Below are positions 10,208 through 19,734 of a stretch of DNA of 27,506 nucleotides, one piece after another. The DNA lies in the NCBI GenBank assembly GCA_900660155.1, contig CABFPE010001036.1, forward strand, positions 17,462-44,967. Reading direction: 5' to 3'. Source of the stretch: Hofstenia miamia (taxonomy: Eukaryota; Xenacoelomorpha; Acoela; Hofsteniidae). Below the pieces are notes generated by a model that saw only the letters and a program-made list of their open reading frames with translations, searched no databases and had not been told where the DNA came from. Numbering within the stretch: the stretch's first letter is position 1; each line of letters opens with the position of its first letter. The translations under genes and the position numbers were made by a program.

Positions 10208-10312
10208 CAGATGATTTGGACAGAGTTGTGCTTCGTTCTCACATCGTTTGGTTTAGTGGAATGGAATGTCAACATTGCACAAAGCTTCCAAACCACAAAT
10301 GGTTTCATTTCA
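10208..10312 (+). CDS. Candidate first coding exon with a signal-peptide-like start
   Basis: An ATG at 10208 opens MIWTELCFVLTSFGLVEWNV and runs 35 codons to a TGA. The hydrophobic LCFVLTSFGLV stretch resembles a signal peptide. A good acceptor (a pyrimidine-rich run ending in CAATGCAG) directly precedes it, and a possible weak donor (ATG|GTTTCA) lies before the stop. It sits about 240 bp upstream of a probable terminal exon on the same strand, so a small secreted protein is possible. The opposite strand is also open here for 72 codons, so the assignment is weak. Confidence 0.25.
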
Positions 10313-10554
10313 ACCTGAAAGATTCACAAAATTCGCTTAGAAAAAACTCTATTGGAAGCAAATCTCAATATTTTACATACAAGAATAATAAAACATTTGA
10401 ATATTCACAAACTATTACCAACGGTGGTCGCAGACAAGAACGGACTTGATATTTAATGGCAATAGACAGTATCATTTTACTAGTTACCAAAGCAAGTCAT
10501 GTTACTATACAAAAGGGAAAATTGCTTCATCTATTTCTATTTTCTTAAACATAG

Positions 10555-10783
10555 AAAATATATAAATGGTATAGTTTACCTTTATATTAAAAAAGCTGGG
10601 AATGATTGGAAATATCAATATGGACTGCAAGACATTTCCAATGGAACTTGTAATATTGTTTATGACAGAGAAACTTGGTATAAAGTGATGCCTAGTCATG
10701 ATGAAGTTGAAGATATTTCATATGAAATAATTGATGTTTGCAAGAAGAAATTCCCAAAGGATTCATTTAATTATTGTGAATAA
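10555..10783 (+). CDS. Probable terminal exon of an unrecognised, possibly secreted protein
   Basis: A strong 3' splice site (ATTTCTATTTTCTTAAACATAG, ending at 10554) opens a frame that reads through GNDWKYQYGLQDISNGTC and YDRETWYKVMPSHDEVEDIS to a stop after FNYCE. It has three cysteines, a sequon (N-G-T is present as ISNGTC) and mixed polar composition unlike random AT-rich translation. An AATAAA lies about 84 bp past the stop. The frame is also open upstream to an ATG at 10499, but that part is A/T-biased and includes the intron-like acceptor tract. I do not recognise the family. The upstream exon may be the signal-peptide-like exon at 10208. Confidence 0.45.
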
Positions 10784-10866
10784 GTTTGTATTCTTACATT
10801 GATAAAGTTCATTTAATGCATCCATTTTTTCAAAAACTATATTTCTGCAATTGACATATTTTTACT

Positions 10867-10872
10867 AATAAA
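10867..10872 (+). promoter_or_regulatory. Poly(A) signal AATAAA
   Basis: Canonical hexamer about 84 nt downstream of the stop codon of the 10555-10783 frame, at the usual spacing for a short 3' UTR. Confidence 0.45.
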
Positions 10873-10877
10873 TGTTA

Positions 10878-10898
10878 ATATATATATATATATATATA
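10878..10898. repeat. (TA)n microsatellite
   Basis: About 20 bp of alternating TA, between the candidate exon's poly(A) signal and the 3' side of the minus-strand LINE. Confidence 0.9.
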
Positions 10899-11019
10899 AT
10901 TCATTCTGAAAATAACATTCAGAATATAAAAAAACTGATTTTTAGCCCTAAAATTGAATATCTAATCAGATTTTCAAAATTCTGTTTGGAAAAATTCGCA
11001 AGTTTTGATAACTAGCACA

Positions 11020-12451
11020 CGCAACCCGGGTAAGAGAATTGTTGTTCGTGAAGGCAATAAATCATGAAGAGTGTGGTCATCTCGCATGGTATGTAGTTGT
11101 TTACTATGCCAAATCAGATAGCTTTGTCCTGTGCAATTTCAATACGAAGAAGAAGATTATGTGGGGCTGCTGTATACGATTCAAGACCATATGTAATTGT
11201 ACTTTTTATCAGTGCTTTATAAGCATATCGAAGTTTTAAATGACTGTATCTATGTCTTTTTAATTTAAGAAGTAAATACACAAGCGGTGTAACTTTTGTA
11301 GCAACTTTCTGAATGTGTGGTTGGAAACTCAAGACCAGGTGTACATGTTGATGGAATGATATTTGCATTTTTAGCTTTACAATTATTTCTTTTGATTTAA
11401 CTTTATTCACAGTAAATTTGTGTTGAGTATACCATTGCATAATAAATTCAGAAACAGCTCTAGCATCATCCTGTAGATTACGGCCAAAACACAAACTATA
11501 ATTGTCATTTGCAAATTTGCGGAGAAAATTATTCAATGATAGTTCTGAAGGAATTCGGATTTAATTTATAGCAAAATTAAAATATATGGTACCATTAACA
11601 GATTCTTGAGGTACTCCCAGATTTATTTGCTTCCAAGATGATAACATCCCGTTTAGAACAACTCGATGTCGCCGATTGGTAAGAAAAGCAAGACACCAGT
11701 TGGAAATATGAGGGTCAATTTCAGGATAGTTTCTAAGTGCACCAATAACTTGTGAATGTTCCGCTCTGTCAAAAGCTCTTGAAAGATCAACTGACATAAT
11801 GTGAACATAGCCAAAACCCTAATTTTTCTTTTTATGAAGAAGATTCTGAACACCAATTATAAGACCAGTTGTAGACCGAATTTTCCGAAAACCATACTGG
11901 AAGGGATCAACTTGCAAGTAATAAGCATCTTACAAGTGGAATTTAAATATTGAGCTCTCCATCATTCTTGCAAGTAGAGAAGTGACTGAGATAGGACGCA
12001 GTGTATCAATAGAAAGAGAGCTATCTTTAGGGATTGGAAAGACATGTGCTTTTTTCCATGCTTTTAGGAATGCGGCAGTTTTCAAGCTTAAATTACAAAC
12101 ATGTAGTAGCGGACATGCTAATACATGCGCATTCTCCCTAAATACAAAAGCTGCTATTGCATCACTGCCAGTATCAGAAAGCCTTCTTTTGCATTGCCTG
12201 CTTCCACCAAACTTTGGAAGCATTGCGATGTGACCAATGACGAAGATTTTCAGTCAGCATAATTTTCATGCGATCATTAACTTCCATAGCCTTATGTGAT
12301 TCAGACCATTGTTGTCGACTTTTCGTTCTTAGTAAATGTTTTAATAATGGGGCCATATAAGGAGGATCACAATAAGAGATAGTAACCGTTTTCCAAGGGC
12401 AACTACTATCAAAGGCTTGTATCACTATATTGTTGAATTTTTTAAGAGCTT

Positions 12452-12455
<4 letters not shown>
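11020..12455 (-). pseudogene. LINE (non-LTR retrotransposon) reverse transcriptase, 5'-truncated and inactivated
   Basis: Read on the minus strand from 12455 down. FNNIVIQAFDSSCPWKTVTI and SYCDPPYMAPLLKHLLRTKS (12450-12330) form the linker before RT. AHVFPIPKDSSLSIDTLRPI then SVTSLLARMMES (about 12060-11950) is the 'P.i....RPIs.l.....e' block. FQYGFRKIRSTTGLI (about 11905) is the 'Q.GFr...sT' block. MSVDLSRAFDRAEHSQVIGA (11797) is the first catalytic box. LGVPQESV matches the 'GvPQGs' block with the Gly lost. FANDNYSLCFGRNLQDDARA (about 11515) holds the F-A-D-D box with its first Asp changed to Asn. At least two frameshifts and one stop are present. The endonuclease is absent: homology stops where a TA microsatellite begins. 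The general style is of the jockey/CR1 group; I do not name a clade. Confidence 0.8.

Positions 12456-12489
<34 letters not shown>
12451..12489. repeat. (TA)n microsatellite at the LINE 5' boundary
   Basis: Alternating TA with one CA interruption, abutting the last recognisable LINE codons on the minus strand. Confidence 0.95.
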
Positions 12490-12632
12490 CACTATATATA
12501 CTATGATGTGAAAAAATAAAAAATAAGGGAAAATTATTTGAGGTGTTACAAAAAAACCAAAAAATTCCAAAGCAGCAATATATGTTATGAAGATTACAAA
12601 ACACCAAATATATTTGAAAATAATGTTACAAC

Positions 12633-12635
<3 letters not shown>

Positions 12636-12678
<43 letters not shown>
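12636..12678. repeat. (TA)n microsatellite
   Basis: About 42 bp of uninterrupted alternating TA, 150 bp from the previous tract. Confidence 0.95.
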
Positions 12679-12680
<2 letters not shown>

Positions 12681-13396
12681 TAGCCATAAAGGTAGCATAT
12701 TCCCGCCAGCACTACGTTTTTTCTATTATTAGTTTATTTTTGCTGATCAGCAAGTCTATGCGTGATCTAATCTATTATGTCAAATTTGCTAGAAATTTGG
12801 CTAACAGCCTTGCTGCTAATGTACCCTTCCTAATAAAAGGAAAAGTGAACAGCAGTTCGTGAAGGGGGAAGAGTGGCCTACACGTGACCGACCCAAAGCA
12901 GATAATTTGGTTAAAGAGTCTTATAAGACTAGAGCCCTTAAAGCAGAAGGAAAAGAGAAGCCCTAATATTCTTGGGTGTACAGTGATTGAAACCTATGTG
13001 CTAAGTAAATAACCTACACTCAGTGCTTTTCTCATCTCATGCAATTTAGGTGGTAAGAATAATAACAAATTTTAAAAATAAATGAAATGAATGACAACAA
13101 AATTCCCTAAACAAAAATCTAGGCCTAAGTTAAAGGACATGCTAATCAAGCTGTGCCCCATCTAGGTGCCTTTAACTGTGCAGAAGACTATTAGAAAAGC
13201 AAAATTTAATAATAGCAAAATCAATACAAAATGGAAACGAGTTTACTGCAACCAAAATAAAGAAACAAAATGAAAGATTCATACAAATATATACAAATAA
13301 AAACTGGTCTTAAAAACATAATAGGATACTGTTGTAAGTGTATGTTAACAATCTATCAGTACTGTATTCAGTAGTCTACACAGTTAAATTTATTGT
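12679..13396. other. No gene seen
   Basis: Sequence with somewhat higher GC between 12860 and 12980. I found no matching motif on either strand. The 3' part precedes a pair of palindromes and the plus-strand LINE. Confidence 0.3.
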
Positions 13397-13484
13397 GCAA
13401 TTATATACTATATAATTGCGCTATATAATTTTAGTATTTTTATACTATATAATATATAGTATATAAATACTAAAATTATATAGC
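13397..13484. repeat. Two adjacent AT-rich palindromes
   Basis: A 23-bp palindrome (GCAATTATATACTATATAATTGC, given here only as a description of arms GCAATTATA / TATAATTGC) is followed at 13420-13484 by a larger near-perfect hairpin. Its arms start GCTATATAATTTTAGTATTT and end with the reverse complement, with almost no loop. It could be a small AT-rich fold-back element. It lies about 25 bp upstream of the LINE remnant. Confidence 0.7.
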
Positions 13485-13507
13485 ACACTTTCGTGTGTAT
13501 GTCAGTG

Positions 13508-14071
13508 AAATAACATACTGTCATCACAACAATTTGCATATAGGAAGAGCTTTAGTACCACTGATTGTGTACAACTTTTTACTGAGGAGGTTTGATTCCA
13601 TCTAAACAAAGGCATGAATAGTAGTGTCACTCTCTTAGACTTGAGTATAGCATTTGATTCCTTAGACTTTTTAATTCTGGAGAAAAAATTTGAAAAATAT
13701 GGCTTTAGCAGCAAATTGCAGGCATTATTAAACAGCTTTTTAACAGAAAGAAAACAACGGGTATATATTGAAAACCCTTTTTCATAATTCTTATCAACAA
13801 AGAAGGGAATTCCTCAAGGAACCGTGTTAGGCCCAATACTCTTCAATTTGTACATCAATGGCATTGACAAATACTCTGAATGCTGTGAAGTGATACAATT
13901 TGCAAATGAGCTTTGTATTGTAAGTAGAGACAAAAATCCTGTAGAGGCACTAAAAAAGCTAAAAACAACTATTAATAGCTTAAGTGAATTTTTTAAACTA
14001 AATAAACTGACAATGAATGAAAGTAAAACATAATTCATCAACTTTGTGCCAAAGAAGGAAGCTAAACAGTC
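13508..14071 (+). pseudogene. Second LINE reverse transcriptase remnant, left part
   Basis: One continuous plus-strand frame, interrupted by three stop codons, gives SSQQFAYRKSFSTTDCVQLF ('Q.Gfr.g.sT.d.v'), LLDLSIAFDSLDFLILEKKF (first catalytic box), LLNSFLTERKQRVYIEN ('l.sfL..R.q.v'), KKGIPQGTVLGPILFNLYIN ('GvPQGsvLgP.LF..yiNd') and VIQFANELCIVSRDKNP. In the last piece the F-A-D-D box has become F-A-N-E, so catalysis is impossible. It continues to KLNKLTMNESKT ('l.lN..Kt') and then to the insertion point of a piggyBac MITE at 14072. The right part is at 14529. This is a different LINE copy from the minus-strand one and retains a more readable frame. Confidence 0.8.
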
Positions 14072-14075
14072 TTAA

Positions 14076-14524
14076 CACTAGAACTCCTAAAATTTAATAC
14101 ACGCTTTAATTCCTAATCCGGTCATAAATGACCAGTATTTGTGTAGCATTCATTACAGTGAGATTTATACAGGCATTAAGGTTCATATTTAATAAACACT
14201 GCTATTGCTATCTGATGCAATATCCCACATAATTTGATTAAGAACCCGTTTTGCTGCTTCTCTTGCCATTAATTTTTAACTAAAACGATCAAAACTGTTA
14301 AACACATGCTCAATATAAAGTATATTACTGCATAAATATAACTACACAAACGCATGCATGAAATGTTTAGTCTGGGTCACAAATGAGCGGTTTTCGGAGT
14401 ATTAATGATTTTTAATATCTAAGTCTGTCATCAATTCGTACTTGTAAAAATTTTTACGTAGGTACATACATAGGGAAGTAGTTGTTTAACAATTGCTTCA
14501 AATGACCGGTTTGGAGTTCTAGTG
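14076..14524. mobile_element. piggyBac-type MITE (449 bp) with TTAA target duplication, inside a LINE
   Basis: TTAA at 14072-14075 and 14525-14528 flank terminal inverted repeats CACTAGAACTCC / GGAGTTCTAGTG. Just inside the left end is a palindrome, GGTCATAAATGACC; the right end carries AATGACCGG. The TTAA duplication and the C-A-C-T-A-G-A-A-C ends define a piggyBac-superfamily element. The interior has no transposase, so it is non-autonomous. It splits the plus-strand LINE reverse transcriptase. Confidence 0.85.
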
Positions 14525-14528
14525 TTAA

Positions 14529-14729
14529 AAGAAATCAAAAATTCAATCTTCTGAAACAGTGAAGTATTTGGATGTTGAAATTGATAGTCAGCTGACATTC
14601 AAAAAATTCAAAATTTATGCAGACCAAATAACAAGAATGGCCTATGGAATTCAATACCTAAAACAAATTAAAAGTTTAACACAGAGTAAATTAGTAATGA
14701 TGCATTGGTCCATAATAAATTATGAATGA
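14529..14729 (+). pseudogene. Second LINE reverse transcriptase remnant, right part
   Basis: This continues the 13508 LINE after the MITE. IQSSETVKYLDVEIDSQLTF matches the post-catalytic 'vkyLGv.iD..L.f' block, followed by a helix AYGIQYLKQIKSLTQSKLVM typical of the thumb. The frame is the same as that of the left part if the MITE plus one TTAA is removed. It ends with a stop after IINYE. Confidence 0.75.
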
Positions 14730-14762
14730 AACCCATACAATAAAGTTATGAAGCAGTGGAAA

Positions 14763-14962
14763 ATCAAATTTGTGACTAATCAACTCTCTGCTTCAAGGCT
14801 AGTTAAAAAGTAAGGCAAACTGGGTTGACGATTTCAAATGCATCTCCACACAGATAATGAGGGGCATCATATACTTTTCCATATTCTATTTTCACCATCT
14901 ATATGCACTGTTACAATATTTCTCTTTCCATTGTACACAATTTTGCTCTAAACAAATTTATA
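14763..14962 (+). repeat. Dispersed direct repeat, copy 1
   Basis: About 200 bp similar to 16859-17060. The clearest shared words are ATCAAATTTGTGACTAATCA and GATTTCAAATGCATCT, with ATACTTTTTCCAT-like sequence and a closing AAATTTATATG-like segment. The two copies are the same way round, about 2.1 kb apart, and visibly diverged. They could be old LTRs or two copies of an unknown interspersed repeat. Confidence 0.55.
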
Positions 14963-15670
14963 TGTGTTATTGTGTAGCATAACCCATTAAAAAAGCAAAA
15001 AGAAGAAAAACAACCAAGATTGAACATTAATTAAACATAAAACTCATTTATATCATTTTTGTATTTTTAATAGCATTAGGTCATGTTATTTGAAAAATTG
15101 TAAAGCAAGTATTTGCCACTTTAACTCTTTTGACAAATCATAATTGGACAATTAGCTCCACAATTTTAGCAAGCAGCCATTTTCAGGCAGAAATATTCTA
15201 CATGGACTGTAGAAACAAAACAGTGACAGGTGCTTGTTTAGCTCCAAATATGTTTGCAGTAATTTCTATAAGTATGTACAAAGGTAAACAGTTAGTTGAT
15301 GGAGAATAAACTCCTTAGCAGTTAATTTATCTTTATTTCGTTTGCTTAATTATTAAATAATGTGCAGCTAAGCAATTAGTGTGTGTAGCAATTAACGGCT
15401 GTTGCGAGGGGAAAGTGAATTGGTGCCTTGATCTTTATGCACATTTAGGTTATGTGTATGACTAAGGAGATTTTTTAACATGCTTAGCTAGCTAGTGTTC
15501 ATTTGTTTCTACATGTAGTAACAAATTCGTGATGAGGCTAGTCAGCCAAACCTAGGAGTATTACATATTTGTTTATCTTATTTTAGATCCAAATTTGTTA
15601 CCTCTTAGGCAACCTATAATGAGACCAATAATGACTGTTATATGTGCTACATTGTATAGTTACATTATCT
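14963..15670. other. No gene seen between the dispersed repeats
   Basis: AT-rich. At 15580-15597 the word TTATTTTAGATCCAAATT recurs in reverse complement at about 23560-23577, suggesting a shared but unidentified dispersed repeat. A hammerhead-like string at about 15528 fails on core bases. Confidence 0.3.
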
Positions 15671-15679
15671 ATTTTTATC

Positions 15680-15855
15680 TGTAGGTTAGGAAACTGCTTA
15701 GTTTATTGTTAGTTTGTATATAGTTTCATCCTTATTATTTTGTCACAGCTAGTGCTGTGCGTTGTTTGTAATTGTAATTATTTTATATGAAAGATAGGAA
15801 GCTGCTTTATTTATTACATAACTTTTTCAGCGGCTAGTGTCACTGCCTATTTGCA
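15680..15855 (+). repeat. Weak degenerate internal duplication
   Basis: GTTAGGAAACTGCTTAGTTTATT at 15685 resembles GATAGGAAGCTGCTTTATTTATT at 15793 (first 20 bases compared), and CACAGCTAGTG at 15743 resembles CAGCGGCTAGTG at 15828. The spacings differ, so this is an eroded duplication with indels rather than a clean tandem array. Confidence 0.35.
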
Positions 15856-16317
15856 TCTTAAGTATGTTATGAACACCACACTTTGTTGAGTGTGAGTTTG
15901 TAAGTTGAATAGTGACTGGTATTAATTTTCACTGATAGTTACAGCACACATAATAAACATTGTCCTTGTGAGCATGAGCTGAGTTGTTGGAATACAGAAG
16001 TCTCAGAATGGAAGATAGACCTTCAGCATTTGGATACAGCTTTGGGCAGTGGCCCACTTTGATCACAGTGAACTGGAGTCTTGTGGAGCTACCTAAAGAG
16101 TAACAGTTACTTAATATACTCATGTGGAACTCAATATGGTTAGTTTAAGTGCAAAGTGTAAGAGAGTTCAACAAGATAGACATTACCCTGCTATGGAGAA
16201 TCTGCTTGTCTGTGTTACTAAATAAACACTGTTAAATGCACATCTCAGCCTGGGAGATGATTCTACAATTGGTTTATCAAGTATTTTTTTTTATTCACAT
16301 TTGTTTAATTTCTTTAC
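15856..16317. other. No supported gene; 15.93-16.12 kb is open on more than one frame
   Basis: Between about 15930 and 16120 both strands have open frames and slightly higher GC, but none carries a motif that I can name. Near 16260-16290 the sequence TTCTACAATTGGTTTATCA superficially resembles an LTR end plus primer-binding site; no LTR pair supports it. Confidence 0.3.
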
Positions 16318-16690
16318 CTAGTAATTGACTGAAAGCAATTATTTATGTTATCATTTTTGTTAAATTTATTATTTTTAGCTAACAACTAAATTACACTTAT
16401 TTAATTATTAGCTGTTCTAGAACTCAAATTCTTTGTAAATGTTTTGCTTTTGATTAATACAAAATATTTATTGTATAACTTGGTCCATGTATTTACAAAT
16501 TTTTAACTAACAACTGACTGAAACTATGAATTACATGTTGATTTTCATTTTGTTAGGAGATATATTATTGATTTGTACTTGTTTTACAATATTTCTTTGT
16601 GGTTTCTAGTTATCAAATTTTTTTGTAAGCATTTTGTTAATGATTAATAAACAATATCATTTAGATTTATGCATATCTACTATCTAAACA
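16318..16690 (+). repeat. Degenerate tandem duplication, about 190-bp unit
   Basis: Successive landmarks recur at a constant offset. CTAGTAATTGACTGAAAG at 16319 recurs as CTAACAACTGACTGAAAC at 16507; CTTTGTAAATGTTTTGCTTT at 16431 recurs as TTTTGTAAGCATTTTGTTAA at 16621; and GTTCTAGAACTCAAATT recurs as TTTCTAGTTATCAAATT. Two diverged units are supported. A partial third may follow at 16690. Confidence 0.6.
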
Positions 16691-16858
16691 TGAGTTGATT
16701 ATTTCATATCAGCATGCATTAACTCTATGTTTTTACAATAGCATTCACTACTATTATTTTTAGCAGACTGCTATGGAATCAATGAAAAGGTTTAACCTCA
16801 ATAATATTAGCATGGTTAGCCTGAACCAATTGATACTTTGCATGGTATAAAAGTATTT

Positions 16859-17060
16859 ATCAAATTTGTAACTAATCAACTCACTGGGTCAAAGATACTT
16901 AAAAGCAAGGCAAGCTGGTGATTTCAAATGCATCTACACAAAAATAACAAGGTATGTCACATACTTTTTCCATCTTTTGTTTTTTACTGGGTATGTATAT
17001 TATAGTATTTCATTTGATAACTGAGAATGTTTCTTACATTTCTGCTTTAAAATGAATTTA
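16859..17060 (+). repeat. Dispersed direct repeat, copy 2
   Basis: Partner of 14763-14962 in the same orientation, starting ATCAAATTTGTAACTAATCA and containing GATTTCAAATGCATCT. Confidence 0.55.
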
Positions 17061-19734
17061 TGCTATGGGATTTTATACATCTTGTTTTTCATTATTTATA
17101 TTAAATGACATTTGTTTCTCAAAATTCTTAGCAAATAGTCTTCTAAATACCATGTGCCTGTATTTTTTGCGTGTGAATAATACACTATTAACTAACTTTG
17201 TTTACAAATTTACATACATTTACATGTTTAGAAAGGTTAATTTAACCTTAAAAACTACAATCTATTGTAAAGTTGTTTTTCAAAGGGAAACAGTGATGAA
17301 ATGATAATCCATTAAATTGTTGACAGTTGTGGAATGGAAATGCTAATGTATTTTGGTTGAAAAAAGGTAGTCTATTTTAGAAATATTTTTAAAAAAATTC
17401 CATCCAGATTGCATCATCACCAATAATATTTATTTTTGCATCAAACATTCTATAAATACCCATGTAAGCACTTTAGAAAGAGACACCACAAACCTATTTG
17501 CCAGCATTAACTTCTGTTAGCGTAAGCAAAGTCTAATTTACCTTGATGTTCAGATTCAGCTCAGCATTTCCATCAAAATGCAGTAAAATATTGAATCACA
17601 ACCAAGAGTGTTCTCATGGTCTACAAGGTAATAATTTCCATTCAAGTTTGTAATAGTAAAGTGGAAACAAGTATTGTGTGTTTAAGTATCATATTTTATT
17701 TCATGTTATATCCAGATCTCTGTTGCTATTCATACAATAATTGTTTGCAAATAAATTAGTTGAACAGGATTTAATCTTCACTTAAAACTAACAGATAAAA
17801 TGATTTAAGTAGTTATTATTTTAATAAAAATCACAGCAATGTTTTGCTGGTATGCTAATCAAAAGTAGTAAGTTGACATTTTAAAAGTATGTATTACACA
17901 TTTAGTTGTAGAGAAATTTTTTTCCTGGTCTTAGTGTGGAAAATTTCCCTAAATGCTTTAAACAAAGAAAGATTTCCTTACTGTTTCATCAAAAGAAATT
18001 TTGTGACCTTTTTCATGGTGAGTAACATAAGTTTAAGTGAGTAATAGGTTGCATTCACTTAGTATTTTACAAATAAGAATAAATAATAATTACTGTTTAA
18101 AATACTAAATAATTGTATCTAGCGCTAAACGCAAGTGAATTGCCAATTTTCTTAAATAATAGAACAACTATTGCTCCGAAATAAGTAATTTAGGATATTA
18201 CCAGTGAAAGATCTGGTTTGAAATCTGACATTTCAGGGAATCATTTACATAAAAACATAAATTTTGCCAACAGTTTCAGTAGTTAACATTAAAATACCAC
18301 ATAAAATTTCAAATAGGCTTATCCATCAAAAGTAAAAGGAAATAAGTTATATTGTTAACTGTTGACAAAATCTAAGCATTTAAAAGAAAAATAAGTCTGC
18401 AAAACAAAGTGTTTTCTTAGGCATTTTCTATTCATATACTAAGTACGTTGGGTTTTTAGTGGAAATTTTGAACAGGGTTCATACAGTTCATATAGATTGA
18501 ATTGTAGAGACAGAAATTACAGTAAATTAAAACTAAACATAGTGTTTAATTTAATATAAAACAAAAAGTGATTGTTGAGATCACAAGTTGATAAATTACC
18601 ATTCAGGAAACAACATAAATTAGTATATGGAATGAGCATGTCAGGAAATCAAATAAACTTTTATGCTTGTGATCAGAAAAGTATTAAAGCTTCTATAAAC
18701 TTATGCATAGCAATAATTACACTAATACATACCATTTAGTAAAGACTGAGCTCTTAAGGTGAGACAAATTGTTAATCCATAATCCTAATTTTGTGTGTGT
18801 GTGAGATAGCAATCTACAGTGAACTAAAAATTTTGTTTCAGTAGTCTGACATTATTGTGGGTAATAAGAAGACAACATTTGATTGGCTAAATGATCCTAC
18901 ACTATATTATCCCTATTGATATCTAAAAGCTCTGGTTTCACTCTTGTGTACATACAACAGAAAAATTTAACAATTGTATAATGCACTAAATTTTTGCATA
19001 TACAAACCAAGTCTATCTAAGCTATAGTAAACTAGATACAGTGGTTTGGAATTGAATTTTTACTTAGGGTATCATGTTTGACTCTACAAAGCACTGAGTT
19101 ATTCCATCTGAAAGTTTAATAAAATCTTTACTTTAAAATCAGAAAGCTAGAAAAGTCAGTTTCATCAAAGAAAGATCACTACTGACTTCAAGCTGCTAGA
19201 ATTGTTTGTTGTTACATTGGTATCATCCCTTTGCTTATTGGATTGAATTTTTTAACATAAAAATTTTCTTCGTTTTCTAGTCTTTCATGATCATGAAAGT
19301 CATAGTAAAACCTCATTTGCTAAACAAACTTCATGCTTTATTCAAATGATATTTGACAGGAATCCTTTCCATATTTTATTAACTTCAGGATTGATTGCTT
19401 AAAGCTATACTTATACAAAAACTATTGATTACAAATATTCAGCCAATTACAAAGGTAGCTCATAGAATAAATTTTTTTGTTGAGTATTTAATGGTGAATT
19501 TACAACTGTAATATTAATAGGCCTATGTGCATAGACAATACTTGATGTTTGAAATCAGACTCAACTGTAATTGAGACTCAGATTGACTCAAATTTTAAGA
19601 GACTTATCTTATTTGACTTTGCCTGAAACAAAATATCCTGCTTGCAGGGTCCTAGTTCTAACACTCTCAGGAATATCTAGTAATCCAAGCTATTCACACA
19701 AATACATTTCAGAAACATATATTCTTTCAATTTT
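17061..19734. other. 2.7 kb without a recognisable gene
   Basis: AT-rich throughout, with short non-conserved ORFs only. I read both strands for transposase, RT, integrase and RNase H blocks and found none. A short (TG)n run lies at 18793-18801. This may be intron or intergenic sequence. Confidence 0.4.

Noticed and set aside
12425..12862. Several frames on both strands with long YIYIYI runs
   Set aside because: They are translations of (TA)n microsatellites with no other content.
15528..15556. Hammerhead-ribozyme-like string (TGATGAG, a GGCT/AGCC stem, CAAAC)
   Set aside because: Core bases are wrong (G instead of C before TGATGAG, C instead of G before AAAC) and stems I and III are not evident.
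15955..16106. Plus-strand translation SEWKIDLQHLDTALGSGPL, which recalls the glycine loop of a tyrosine kinase
   Set aside because: A stop follows at once, the next frame does not continue the kinase pattern, and three frames are open here. Chance is more likely.
16255..16285. ACAATTGG-TTTATCA as an LTR end plus primer-binding site
   Set aside because: It differs from known initiator-tRNA sites and there is no second LTR copy or pol sequence at a sensible distance.
17061..19734. Several 60-80 codon ORFs
   Set aside because: Composition follows the AT bias, no motif is visible, and there are no convincing splice sites or poly(A) signals tied to them.
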